The position numbers and the translations under genes were made by a program. Positions 1 to 9,590 of a stretch of DNA of 64,000 bases are shown here, piece after piece. Below the pieces are notes generated by a model. The model was not told the origin of the DNA. It saw nothing but the letters and a program-made list of their open reading frames with translations, and searched no databases. Positions within the stretch are counted from its first letter, which is position 1. Each line of letters starts with the position of its first letter. Source of the stretch: Kalaharituber pfeilii. Its lineage: Eukaryota > Ascomycota > Pezizomycetes > Pezizales > Pezizaceae. Where the stretch lies: NCBI GenBank assembly GCA_015179045.1, contig WHUZ01000015.1, forward strand, positions 310,001 through 374,000. Reading direction: 5' to 3'.

Positions 1-1
1 G

Positions 2-178
2 GTGGTGAGGGAGGCGGGAATATGGGGATTGTGGACTGAAAGTGGGGACAAGGCGATGGATGGGGACAGGAAAGAGTATCAGGTATTTCCGCAGTGGGTG
101 GTGAAGTATACGGCGGTGGTGAGGGATAGGGGAGTGGTGGAGAATAAAGGATATATTGCGGTGGCGGAGGTACGGTAG
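2..178 (+). CDS. C-terminal fragment of an unidentified protein
   Basis: An open frame enters from the left edge and runs 58 codons to a TAG at 176-178. The peptide is rich in G, V and W (it contains PQWVVKYTAVVRD) and shows no motif I recognise. The gene start lies outside the window, and an exon boundary inside this piece cannot be excluded. Codon composition is G-rich and unlike the AT-rich flank that follows, which supports coding. No function is proposed. Confidence 0.4.
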   Translation: MVREAGIWGLWTESGDKAMDGDRKEYQVFPQWVVKYTAVVRDRGVVENKGYIAVAEVR

Positions 179-973
179 AGATTCATAATGGCTAGTTAGG
201 AGGTATAATGAGGGGGTTATTGGAAGGGACGGTTTATAGACATATTGTTGCATCGTTAAGATGTTACTCTTTTCTTTTCGTGTTTGAGCAACTATGTAGC
301 GAAGCAGAATATAAAGCATGTGCGGGCAGAGTTTTTTGCCCGAGCCTGCGATAAGAATTCCCCCTCACTTCCTTTGGTGGGGTGTAAAATAGTCCGTTAA
401 CTGTTACCCTCATAGTTCTACTTTGTCCACAAGCATCAAGTACATGGCAGCACATCAAACCTTATCCAAGGCAGATAAACTATATTCGTAGGCCATTGTA
501 TTCATCTTCATTCCTAATAAAAGTGTAAGTATATCAGGTATATAAAAATCAAGCTTTTTTTAATCTTATGTATCTCTCCATTCAGAAAAAAAAAAAAAAA
601 AAAAAAAAAGGTAATCACATAAGAATGTATGTAAAAAAGTAATAGTACACAAGGAACACTCAAGACAGAGAAAGAAAAAGCATGTAGGTGCTTATACGTA
701 GGTAGGTAGGGTACCGGGGACGGAAAAGGGGAGAAAAAAAAAAACGGATAACAAAAAAAATAGAAGTGAAAAATAACAAGCAAACGACCAAATGCCAGAT
801 GGATAGTATAGCCCAAATGGAGAAAGAGATAGAGCCAGGTTTAGCAAGCGAGCAAAAAGTGATAACACAGGTACAAGAAAAACGGAAAAACAAGAACAGT
901 ACAGATGAACCCCTCCCACTTCCCCCAATTTCCTTCAAACCTGTCCCTCCACACGTTCCCCCCAGAAACGCGC
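179..973. other. Intergenic DNA with a long poly(A) tract
   Basis: No gene can be supported here. A run of more than 20 A lies near 585-609 and shorter A-runs near 735-760. The segment separates the unidentified plus-strand gene from NHP2 and probably holds the 3' untranslated regions of both convergent genes. Confidence 0.5.
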
Positions 974-1989
974 TCAAGAAATCGCCCTCACAGCCTTCAC
1001 CAGTTCATCAAATGCTTCCTTCAATCCTTCTGCATCCCCTTCGTCCTTCCCCTCCTTCTTCCCCTCCTTCTTCCCCTCCTTCTTCCCCATCCTCAGCCCC
1101 GGCACCACCATCACCACGCTCGTCGGCCTCTTTGTTCCCCCCGCAAGCCCCAGCTCCGCTCGCGAATGCACAAACACATATGGGATATTATGGTCCTCGC
1201 AGAGCACGGGGATATGCGAGATTACGTCCATGGGCGAGATGTCGGCTGCCAGGATCACGACGCCAGAGGGCGAGGACAGCGTGGAGGCGGGGGACTTGCG
1301 GATGGATTTGACGACTTCTTTTACACCGCGTTTGAGGCATTTAGCTTTGGCGCCTGGCAGGAGTAAGACGGTGGTGTTAGTTACAGTTGGTTAGGATTTG
1401 ATAGGAGGAGAGCTGGTGTTGATGGGAATGAGGGAAAAGTACCTTTCTTGATTGCTTTAAGAGCCTTTTTAGTCACCTTCTCATTCGCCAATGGTGTTGC
1501 AAACGGCACCAAGATATCCCCGCCTTCTACCACCTTCACCGCCTCCTTCTTTTCCTTCTCCTCCTCCACCTCCTCCTCCTCCTCCTTACCCACCATACTC
1601 TTCATCATTACCGGTACCACAATGCCCGCTCTCCCATTTGCGCCGTCCACACCATCGCCCATCGCTACATCACCTTCTTTATCTTTCTTTTCCTTCTTTT
1701 CCTTCTTTTCCTTCTTCTCCTTTTTCTCCTTCTTCTCCTTCTTCGCCTTCTCTTTCTCTTCTTTGATATCCTTGCCCTCTTCACCCGACGCCGCCTGCTG
1801 GGACTGCTTCTCAATCTCCTTCATCAACTTCGCCGACACATCTCCGCTCTCGGTGACACCTAGTGCCTTTGCAAGCTTGGCTTTCTTGTCCTTCTTGTGT
1901 TCTTTTTTGCTGATGCCTGTGCTGGATGAGTGCTTTTCTTTCTCTTTCTTGTCTTTTTTGTCCGATTTGTTGGATTTTTCTTTGCCCAT
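974..1989 (-). CDS. NHP2: H/ACA ribonucleoprotein subunit NHP2 (L7Ae family)
   Basis: NHP2 binds the kink-turn of H/ACA guide RNAs in the nucleolus and serves rRNA pseudouridylation; in many eukaryotes it also belongs to telomerase. Two exons are read on the minus strand: 1989-1443 and 1353-974, with a GTACTT donor and a TGCCAG acceptor, giving about 308 aa. Splicing joins LKAIKKG to AKAKCLKRGVKEVVKSIRK, which restores the L7Ae fold. The diagnostic block VVILAADISPMDVISH followed by LCEDHNIPYVFVHSR is intact. The N-terminal ~160 residues are almost entirely K, E and S, including runs of KKEKKEKKEKK, and the C-terminus has repeated GKKEGKKEG. Yeast NHP2 is only about 156 aa, so both tails are additions. 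Start chosen at the first in-frame ATG, before MGKEKSNKSDKK. Confidence 0.93.
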
Positions 1990-2313
1990 TGCGGATAGTA
2001 GAGAGGGTTGCGCTAGGGATGTAAGGGGGAGAATTGAGGTGCTAATAGAGTCAAGATCTAAGCTGCTTTTCAGAAATGGGCGTGTGGACTCGGTGTGGAG
2101 CGCAATTGAAGATTTCCCGGAGAAGTTGTATGAATCGGTGCTTCTCGCAGGTTGTTATTGAACGAAAAAAAACCTTAACTTATGCTGCAGTCCCGAGGGG
2201 GAGACTAGGCCATTTTAGGAGTAGGAGCTACCGCAAGTGTTATGTCAGCTTGGAAGTTTGGTGTTGCTGTGGGATGAGTAAGATTACAGTGTAGATATGG
2301 AGTACATATCTTA
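1990..2313. other. NHP2 upstream region
   Basis: This stretch between the NHP2 start codon and the outer transposon end should hold the NHP2 promoter and leader. I see no reading frame worth calling and no clear motif. Confidence 0.4.
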
Positions 2314-2647
2314 CCGTATTCACTCATTTAAGAGGTAAAACACAAACGCGCGCTATGGCGGTCTTGGCAAGCCTCTTAGCGCCAGTACCCGTGTATTACG
2401 CAAGTACGTGATGATCCCCGACTTACCGCGATGCTAACCTCAATACCACGGAGAACTGATATTATGAAGGATCTGAGTGCTGAAGTACGAGACTATCAGA
2501 TTTTAATAGTCCTGGATATTTCCACTATCAGTAATTGACAGTTGCCCATTAGGTATCATCATTGAAGAATTGAGTCTCGTCTGTTGTATTGTCTGGAAGG
2601 TCCGTCATTTCTAAAATATTTGTTAGTATATATACTTGAATATAAAG

Positions 2648-2800
2648 TGTGATACATACGTTTTCTCTTTTTTTATATCATTACTCATGTGCCACCCTGT
2701 GGGCTATGGTGAGGATTTAGGTATGTGATACATACTTGACTTTTTTTTTTTTTTTTTTTTATTTCATTACTCGCGTGCCGCCTGGTAGGCTACGGCGAGG
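2648..2800. repeat. Tandem pair of a T-tract plus GGCTAYGG motif
   Basis: Two diverged copies (about 2648-2714 and 2725-2800) share GTGATACATAC, a T-tract, TTTCATTACTC or its variant, and GGCTAYGGYGAGG. The same motif occurs in reverse orientation near 4955-4990 and again near 5430-5450. It therefore looks like fragments of one repeat family, probably the LTR-like sequence at 4875-5311. Confidence 0.5.
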
Positions 2801-2950
2801 TACATACTTGACTAAAGTCGTAGACCGCTACTGTTTAAAATTCTAGATATATGGAAGATTCTACTCATTTAAATACTCAAACAATCTAGTAAATGCTGGC
2901 CTTAATTTACCTGGATAGCTGTGGAGGGATTCGTTTTATTGGCTTAAACC

Positions 2951-4711
2951 CGGGATGTCTCCGGACAGTCCTTTTGGACTGTCCTGACTGTCCTGACTGT
3001 CCCGAAGGTTGCATAACTGACTGTCCCGTCTTGCATATGGTGCGGCTGAGTTCACTGTCTTGGTGTGGCAACTAGCGAGAATTCATTCAAAAAGCGAAGT
3101 ACCTAAATACATGATTGTGCGCAATACAGAATGATACATCATACTGATGCAGTAGAAGATACAGTGATACAGTCTTGAGTCTCATTATGCTCCACACTCT
3201 CTGCCCGAGTCTGCTTTCGCTGCCTTTCTGCCATTTCAGCTCCTGTCAAGGTACGACCAGCTGCTTTTCCTTTATTTTTACGTTGGGGCAATGTGCTGGA
3301 AGATGCGACTGGTGCAAAGTGACGAGGTACTGTTGGTACTGTGGAATGATCAGTGATTTCACGTTTTAGAGCAATACTGATATCTTGAACTCGTTTGGCA
3401 AAGATCTCAGCAGCCTCCCCTTGCAGTTCTGAATGAATGAACTCTATATCATGGATCACATTCCATAAGAAAGTCTGTAATGAATCGCCGTCCTAGTCTG
3501 ATTTGATCACCATTGATGAAAAAGATTTGCTCTAGCTGTTGTGCAATGATTGTACCATCTGCATTTGTCTTGTCACTCCATCCAGATCGTGTATGAAAAC
3601 CAGCTGTTGTTAGTTCTCTTAACATCCGATCGATTCTTTCCTCAGCAGTAATAGGAATTTTACTGCTACGACGGCTGTTATAGTATGCTTTAGGATTCAA
3701 CTGCATTCCTTCTTCTGTACGAAGGTGTAAGGACATATTGTAACTCAATCCTGCTCGTCTATGCTGTATAGCATCTCCTACTGCTTGCTGATAATCAGTA
3801 TTGCGATGTTTATGCTGGATATATATTAACGGATTTGGTGCCAAAGGGTGAGTATGGATTTTATCTGATGTCGCAAGCACCCAAGTATCTGTTCCACTAT
3901 CTATATCTACTCGCAAATTGCCCATAGACATTCTTTGGCTTGTGTGTTGGTCTGGCGTCTGCGCTGTACTATATATATATTAGTACATAAGTCTTAATTA
4001 AAATATATTGATATACCTTCAGAATTCTCTGCATCTAGTTTTCTAGTATCTCAGGGCTTGCCATGATGTACACATCCATAGCGTATACGACCTTTCTTTT
4101 CAGACCCACTTAAAGTCACCACAGCGAAGCCTTTGGTAAATGCATAGTCCTGGAGTCTATCTAAAGCCATATTTGGCCATGCATATTGCTCGCCATCCAT
4201 AGGTTCTTCGCAATGTAATTCAGGCATCTCTTCTACAACCTTTATTACTACTGAAACAAGCTCCTTTGAAAGGCTTGGGTGTGGAGTTCAGGTCTGTTTC
4301 GCACTCAAGGTACCGGTTGCAGTGGAGAGTGACATTTAGTGAGCGCAAAGCAAGTGTAGGGCAGAAAAATTAAATAAGGACTCGTGAGTACTATATGAAT
4401 ATATGTATCGGCTGGAAAATATCTGGGATATAAAGTGCGTGAAGCCTTTGTAATTGTGTTGGAGTCTTGCAAAAATGAAAATCTCAAAACCAGTAGCTAC
4501 AGTGCGAATTATCAAAGAAAAATTTCCCAGTTCGGAGAGTTAAGCACACTGATTACCCCGCATCGAAAATATCTGCCGCATCAAGACAGTCTGCCACACC
4601 AAGACAGTGAGCTCAGCCGCGCCATATGCAAGACGGGACAGTCAGTTATGCAACCTTCGGGACAGTCAGGACAGTCAGGACAGTCCAAAAGGACTGTCCG
4701 GAGACATCCCG
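2951..4711. mobile_element. MULE-like element with 120-bp TIRs and 9-bp target-site duplication
   Basis: Left TIR 2951-3070 and right TIR 4592-4711 are nearly perfect inverted copies, beginning CGGGATGTCTCCGGACAG. They are flanked by the direct repeat GCTTAAACC at 2942-2950 and 4712-4720. Long TIRs with a 9-bp duplication are the signature of Mutator-like elements. The TIRs hold an internal hairpin (GGACAGTCC, four T, GGACTGTCC) and tandem CTGACTGTCC units. The 1761-bp element carries only a broken FAR1-domain gene and no MULE transposase, so it is non-autonomous. Differences between the TIRs are transitions. The flanking DNA joined across the element matches an uninterrupted repeat copy at 43559-43650. 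Confidence 0.88.
3139..4227 (-). pseudogene. FAR1-type DNA-binding protein carried by the MULE, broken
   Basis: Read on the minus strand from ATG 4227. The first block contains DYAFTKGFAVVTLSGSEKKG followed by a YGCVHHGK segment, typical of the FAR1/WRKY-GCM1 zinc domain of MULE proteins. After a probable intron (about 4016-3969) come KECLWAI, WVLATSDKIHTHPLAP and a charged, coiled C-terminal half. The second zinc-ligand region (C then H-x-H) is visible, but a DDE transposase domain is absent. It is damaged in at least three places: an in-frame TGA at 4053-4051, a frame change after KECLWAICE (about 3900), and another near 3455. In MULEs this domain binds the TIR. Here it seems to be a remnant or a transposase-free cargo gene. 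Confidence 0.7.
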
Positions 4712-4720
4712 GCTTAAACC

Positions 4721-4874
4721 TGCCTGAGTAGCCTGGGCTGGCTTGAATAATCTGGACTGGCCAGCGTCTGGGCACGAGAACAGGACTGGCCTAGTTGGCC
4801 CGGGCCTGGACCGGCCTAGTTGGCCTGGACGGCCAGGTCCAGAATTTCACGGTCCAGGCCAGTCCAGGACGGCC
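4721..4874. repeat. Right half of a GGCC-rich palindromic repeat
   Basis: This continues the repeat whose left half lies at about 2880-2950; the MULE insertion separates them. It holds many short GGCC, CTGGAC and GTCCAG palindromes and ends GGCCTGTTGGATTCA, as does the uninterrupted copy ending near 43730. One copy of the 17-mer GTCTGGGCACGAGAACA lies at 4766-4782. Confidence 0.6.
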
Positions 4875-5311
4875 TGTTGGATTCACTGACATTACTTGGT
4901 AATTTCTTTTCCTTCTTCGCCTTTGTTATTTCCTCATGCACTTAATCTCACCATAGCCCCACATGGCGGCATGTGAGTAATGATATTTTTTTAAAAAAAA
5001 ATAATTCCTTACTGTGGCAGATGTTGAAGATTATGCAATGGGCATCACGGGACATATCACGTGAGGCTGTCATGTGTGAAGGATAGCACATGAACCGAGA
5101 TTATGGTATAAGGTAATTCCATGTGATGAGGAATCTAAGTTGTAGATACGTGTTGTGATAATGAGCAACCTTAATACTCGCACAATTTGCTAGCAGCTCA
5201 TGTCTATAAATAGGTGGATGTTAGGAGCACATACTGTACATTGAATATAAGACATAAGAGTGAACAATCCAATACGCATCTCTGCGCATCTTTTCCGTAT
5301 ATGTTACTACA
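4875..5311 (+). repeat. LTR-like sequence, possibly a solo LTR
   Basis: The segment begins TGTTGGATTC and ends TTACTACA, fitting the TG...CA rule. It contains a TATA box in the context TCTATAAATAGG near 5203-5215, followed by about 100 bp that could be the R-U5 part. Length is 437 bp. No target-site duplication is visible, and the first ~14 bases are shared with the repeat at 43715. The left boundary is therefore uncertain, and a promoter-bearing fragment of another repeat remains possible. Confidence 0.4.
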
Positions 5312-5312
5312 G

Positions 5313-5361
5313 CCCAGACTCTCTTGGCACGCTTAAATAAGAGAGTCTGGGCACGAGAACA
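5313..5361 (+). repeat. 13-bp perfect hairpin followed by the motif GTCTGGGCACGAGAACA
   Basis: Arms CCCAGACTCTCTT (5313-5325) and AAGAGAGTCTGGG (5339-5351) enclose a 13-nt loop. The right arm runs straight into CACGAGAACA. The same 17-mer recurs at 4766, 21705 and 56629. A variant with its own hairpin lies at 19051-19121. The layout resembles the 3' end of a Helitron-like element, but that is inference. Confidence 0.6.
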
Positions 5362-5746
5362 GAGCATGGTATGCTATTTTACTGTGTATCTTTATTCCTT
5401 TATTTTGTAGTTAGTCTTGTCATAGCCCAAAGGGTAGTATACGAGTAATGATATACGGGGTCACTGGGTAGAAGACGCAAAAATGCAATGTGGCCTGGCG
5501 GGTGATAATTCTCTGCGTTTACCACCTCCATTACAGAGTAGAGATAATGGAGAAGCTGGAGATTTTAGCAGCCAGAGGGTCCTGGCATGAGACTACTGGA
5601 GATTAGCCCTGCATTCCTGTACTCGTACTTAGTAATATCAATATTGCACCAAAGAGCGCGCTAGCGCGATTGATAGCGCCTGAAGCTCTGCCAAAACCAC
5701 ACTAGCGCACGCTTGTGTTTTACCTCTTAAGTGAGTGAATACGGTA

Positions 5747-6968
5747 TCTGATTTGCGGCTGCACTGCAATGATGCCGAAGCGGACGGCTGGGAACTAGTC
5801 TGGTTACGAGGCTAGCTGGGAACTATATCATACGTCGGAGGGTTTGATGAGAACGAGCCATTATCTGATTCTTCACCCTATCCAACAGAAATTTGGGGTG
5901 CATTTTGCAACTTTGTCTGGATCTTTTTTGCGGGATCTTTTAGGGTCGCTGCTGACAAAGATCCTCGAGAGATGGCACAAAATATGAAAATATAAATCGT
6001 GCTTTGCCCCTCTCTTGGCGGTACCTAGTGCCTGTCTGGTGTTTTTCAAACGTTGATTCTAAATCTGCATGCAGCTGGTCAGCCCTGAATGTGGTAGAGA
6101 TCGGGAGTGGTAGACAGAATCTGATTACGGTGTAGGGTTTCGAGCAGGTACCGTAAGTAGGTTATCAGATTTGCTTCGTTGCTCAGGGGTTCCCATCGCG
6201 GGACACGCACACACCATGCATGTGACCTGTCAGCTACATAGAATGATTATGAAGTCAGCAAGGATCGAGTCTTGTTAGTAATTTATCAGATTTTTCGCCA
6301 TGCACAGGAGCAACTGAGAGCAAAATCGGGACAAAATACGGGGGGGTAGTGTGGAGTTCGCTGTCCTCAGAAAATTCCCGATGAGTAGTGGAATCAGATA
6401 AAGCAAGATAAGTATGCTTCAAATGACTCCCTCTGTCCAGGCCCTCACAGCAAAAGTTCAGTGGATGACTTTTCTAGAGTCTGGCAGCGCCCCCCTCCCC
6501 CCTCCATCGCAAGACCCAGATTTTTGAAAACGCTTTTAACTAGTTGTAAAAAGGCTATCATATGCAATAAAATTAGTACAAACAGTACTAGTTCAACACC
6601 GATACTCAATACAACTCAATATGGCACCTGACGAAAATACCTTTATTCAAGAGTTGAAGGCTATTTTATTACTCGCACTTTTTAAGTCTTTATGTTCAGC
6701 GACAACGACGAGAGTAATTTTATTTAACTCAAGATGCACCACCATGGAATCCGCGATATATAATATCCCATCGCAAAGACTTTATCACTCTAGAGTTTCT
6801 AAATCCACTCCGGTGGCAATAATATCTTGAGTGTTCAGCCTTTGCTAAAGAAATAGCCACAGCATAAGGTGATAGGTGCGGATCGTTGTAGTGACTTGAG
6901 ATGTGCTGACAAATCTAGGGTTTGGTGGTTTGGGATTGCCTGAGCCCCACTAGCAGGCGAACCAGGCG
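5747..6968. other. Gene-free, repeat-derived DNA
   Basis: No coding region is supported. It contains a CTGGTTACGAGGCTAG variant of the dispersed terminal motif at about 5800-5815 and several TTATCAGATTT words (about 6163 and 6286). A 69-codon frame at 6621-6830 has no recognisable content and is not called. Confidence 0.4.
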
Positions 6969-7058
6969 GATCAGGCCGATCAGGCCGATCAGGCCGATCA
7001 GGCCAAACAGGCCAAACAGGCCAAACAGGCCAAACAGGCCAAACAGGCCAAACAGGCC
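6969..7058. repeat. 9-bp minisatellite, ten units
   Basis: Four units of GATCAGGCC are followed by six of AAACAGGCC, 90 bp in all. It is flanked on the right by a GC-rich block, CGGGCGGCCCGGGTGA, then GATCTGATAA. That block recurs at about 7565-7600. The pattern fits replication slippage of a GGCC-rich repeat core. Confidence 0.9.
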
Positions 7059-7611
7059 GCCTGGGCCCGCCGGGCGGCCCGGGTGACACGAAGGATCTGA
7101 TAAAAGGTTTCACCACATGTAATACACTTCCAATCCCAACTGTACAGACAACACCCTTGCTGTTACACTGCAGTTCATGCCGTGCACATTGGTTACACTC
7201 GAGAAGTCATAAAGGGATTTGGATTTCTACATGTACTTTAGTACCCCTTATGGTACTACTATAGTACTGTAGCAGGGTAAGGGCAATTATTAACGATTGT
7301 ATTTAATTTGCGGAGGATGTTCCACGATGTACCCACGACAAGCAAGTCCAATGGTTGCTAGAAAAACTCATAGTCTCTAAGAAGCATAACAATGAGAGTG
7401 GTACAAGTATTTGGCGTTTTCATTCAAGTGGTGATTGTCTTCGTTCGCAAACGCTCACACATGACAGTCTTGTGCTGCGATCCTTAAACTTTGTACATCC
7501 GAGATCACGCGATTGCATTGAGCATCTGTGCCCCTAGAAAAGCTGCGGCTCCAGGATCGCGCGCCCGGGCGGCCCGGGTGATTTAAGCGATCTGATAAGA
7601 ATTAGGCAGTA
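7059..7611. other. Non-coding stretch bounded by two copies of a GC-rich motif
   Basis: Two copies of CGGGCGGCCCGGGTGA followed by GATCTGATAA occur at about 7072-7100 and 7564-7598 in the same orientation, enclosing about 470 bp of AT-rich DNA. No gene is recognisable in between. They could be direct terminal repeats of a small element. Confidence 0.4.
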
Positions 7612-7915
7612 CTAGACGAAAAAATAAGTATTTGGACAGGGGACAAAGGCATATTTATGCGCCATGCAGTATTTGGCAGTAAAGAATAGGTGTAAAAGTC
7701 CAAATTCATTATGTCAGCTGGCCAAATTTCATCACGTCAGCTGTCCAAATACTTTCTTACATAATGAATTTGGACACCCTATCACGAAGTTTGGACTGTC
7801 TTATCATATGGCTATCACCAGCCAAGCATACGAAAATATGCTAGTGTCTGCCGAATACTGCATGGCGCATAAATATGCATTTGTCCCCTGTCCAAATACT
7901 TATTTTTCTGTCTAG
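7612..7915. mobile_element. Mariner/pogo-type MITE, 304 bp, TA target duplication
   Basis: The ends are long imperfect inverted repeats of roughly 55-60 bp; they begin CTAGAC, continue into AAATAAGTATTTGGACAG and GGGACAAA, and reach ATGCGCCATGCAGTATT. TA flanks both sides (7610-7611 and 7916-7917). The centre has further inverted pieces (CATAATGAATTTGGAC and its complement). The element is too short to code for a transposase and should depend on a relative in trans. An 83-codon frame across it is a by-product of the palindrome. Confidence 0.85.
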
Positions 7916-8310
7916 TAATGAACGTCAATCTATCGTCGAAAGGAATACTTAGTCTGCATATCACAAGTGGCAGAATCTGGTGGAAATGATACAATATACT
8001 CTCGATATAAGAATATGACCGGCCCGCCTCCATACAAATTAAGAATATTTTCGTTACAATAATATTCTTAATTTTTTCTTGCTTAGTCATGTATATATTC
8101 TTCTATCGAATGTGTGCTAATAGAGAGGTTTTACAAACCCCAAACTTTTTTCAGGGTTTGGGAAAAAAATACGTTGCCTTAGCAACAACGTGTTTATTTA
8201 TACAAAATCCTAAAAATTTGCCTTCCGAAATCCGGAAAACTGACCCCTAACACTGTAAAATTCCCACAACACTCAATTCTAAAGATATTTACATCCAATA
8301 AACGCGAGAA

Positions 8311-8448
8311 ATGAGCCAAAGCACTCCTCTATCTACTCAAGAAAATTTTATCCCAGTGCGACGTCGTGGGCGCCCTCCACGGGCTTCTCAATCTCCAGTT
8401 GTCAATTCAGCGACTAGTACACCACAACCTACATCACAACGTTTGTAG
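8311..8448 (+). CDS. Short AT-hook peptide, probable transposon 5' coding exon
   Basis: ATG at 8311 opens 45 codons ending in TAG. The peptide contains VRRRGRPPRAS, an AT-hook-like DNA minor-groove motif, between S/T/Q-rich stretches. Such N-termini are common in fungal transposases. The sequence just after the stop has no continuing frame, so this is either a spliced first exon whose gene has been lost or a relic. Lies 70 bp upstream of a LINE relic. Confidence 0.3.
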   Translation: MSQSTPLSTQENFIPVRRRGRPPRASQSPVVNSATSTPQPTSQRL

Positions 8449-8519
8449 TGTACCGGTAGTTAATTCCTGAGTTTTTCAGGCTAACTTACAAAACCTGACG
8501 AATACTAATTGGGGAGATT

Positions 8520-9590
8520 ATCGATAAGAGAGTATCGTAGATTGCTGTTCACCACCTGGTCCCATTCAGCGTAATGAAGGGCATCAATGATGTCAAGACC
8601 AAGGATGACCCTGTTGCAATCTACACAGATGGCAGCTGCAGTGAAGAAGGATGAGTTGGAGGTGAGTGGTGCTGGCACTAGGTGGTAACAGGAAAGGCGG
8701 AAGGGTGCCGTTGGGTCGGCATGAAGGCAACAGTGTGGGATGGAGAGGTCGCAGGGATGCGAGGCGCCCTAGAGGTAGTCGACCGCAGGGTGAAAGTGCG
8801 GCTGCTAGCAGACTCCCAGGCAGCAAGCAGCGCTTTCAAGAAGGCAGGCAGATATGGCAAGGCAAGAATTGCGGGTCTGGTTCATGTCGTAGAGCTGGTT
8901 GCGGAAAGGAGGGGCGGCTGCAGGATCCTAGTCTCGTCCCCAGGCAGGATCCCGAGGCCGTGAAGCTCGCGTGGGTGAAGGCGCATGTCGGGATTGAAGG
9001 CAACAAGAAGGCGGATGAGAAGGCGAAGCAAGGAGCCGGTTAACTGAGGTACGATGGTCAGGCCACAGAAGTTGGGCTGCGTCAGGAGTTAGTTCGAAAG
9101 AGAAAAGAGGAGAGGGAACGAGCCGGCTTTGGGAAGGGAAAGTTCATGAAGTGGTGTAGGAGAGCACTCACGAACTACACCTGGCTGCGGACTAGAAAAG
9201 GTGGAGCCATGTAGAGGAGGAAGATCTGTGGAGAGAAGGAGGTGCATGGTACTTGTGAGGAGGGGTGGAGTGCAGAACACGTACTGTTAGAGTGCAGCGA
9301 GCTAGAACGGCCCAATAGGAAGGGAAACGGGGAACAGTTACCTGGAAGTGCTAGAGGGTGAAGGTAGGAGACGTAGAGGGTAATCCAGTTGAGGTTTGCA
9401 ACCAGACTACAGTTGAGGAATCGTTCGCCAACCTCGATCTGGGCTAGCTGCGGAGACGGAGGGTACGCGTAGAAATTCTTACAGGTTTTACAAGGTTCCG
9501 ATGACGGAGGAGAGAGGTGTTGATAGGTGTGGATAAGTTGCAAAATGCACACCCTGAGTGCTGCAACCCTTGGCTGCATACATCTTTACG
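8520..9590 (+). pseudogene. Tad/I-clade LINE relic: RNase H domain and terminal zinc knuckle
   Basis: DPVAIYTDGSC, then a GALEVV segment, LLADSQAASSAF and AWVKAHVGIEGNKKADEKAK give the D, E, D and H-x-D landmarks of a LINE-encoded RNase HI. They lie in at least three frames, with an early stop after the first block. Downstream, CGEKEVHGTCEEGWSAEHVL and the following LEC form the Cys/His-rich end typical of this clade. The reverse transcriptase and endonuclease parts are missing. Decay by indels and stops makes this non-functional. Confidence 0.75.

Larger units (their letters stand above)
2314..5744. mobile_element. TIR DNA transposon, outer shell of a nested cluster
   Basis: The ends are inverted copies about 56 bp long, each beginning CCGTATTCACTCA and sharing the block AAGAGGTAAAACACAA. 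Left arm about 2314-2369, right arm about 5689-5744. Both ends are flanked by the dinucleotide TA (2312-2313 and 5745-5746), as expected for Tc1/mariner-pogo insertions. The arms differ at about seven positions, mostly transitions. No transposase of its own is visible inside; the interior is filled by a MULE-like element, an LTR-like repeat and other debris. The two arms could instead belong to two separate small elements. Length and mutual orientation favour one. Confidence 0.6.

Noticed and set aside
766..1366. Plus-strand frames of 150-180 codons over NHP2
   Set aside because: They are antisense shadows of NHP2 exon 2; the minus-strand reading has the conserved L7Ae motifs.
1448..2161. 237-codon plus-strand frame rich in Ser and Phe
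   Set aside because: Complement of the KKEKK-coding stretch of NHP2 exon 1; low complexity only.
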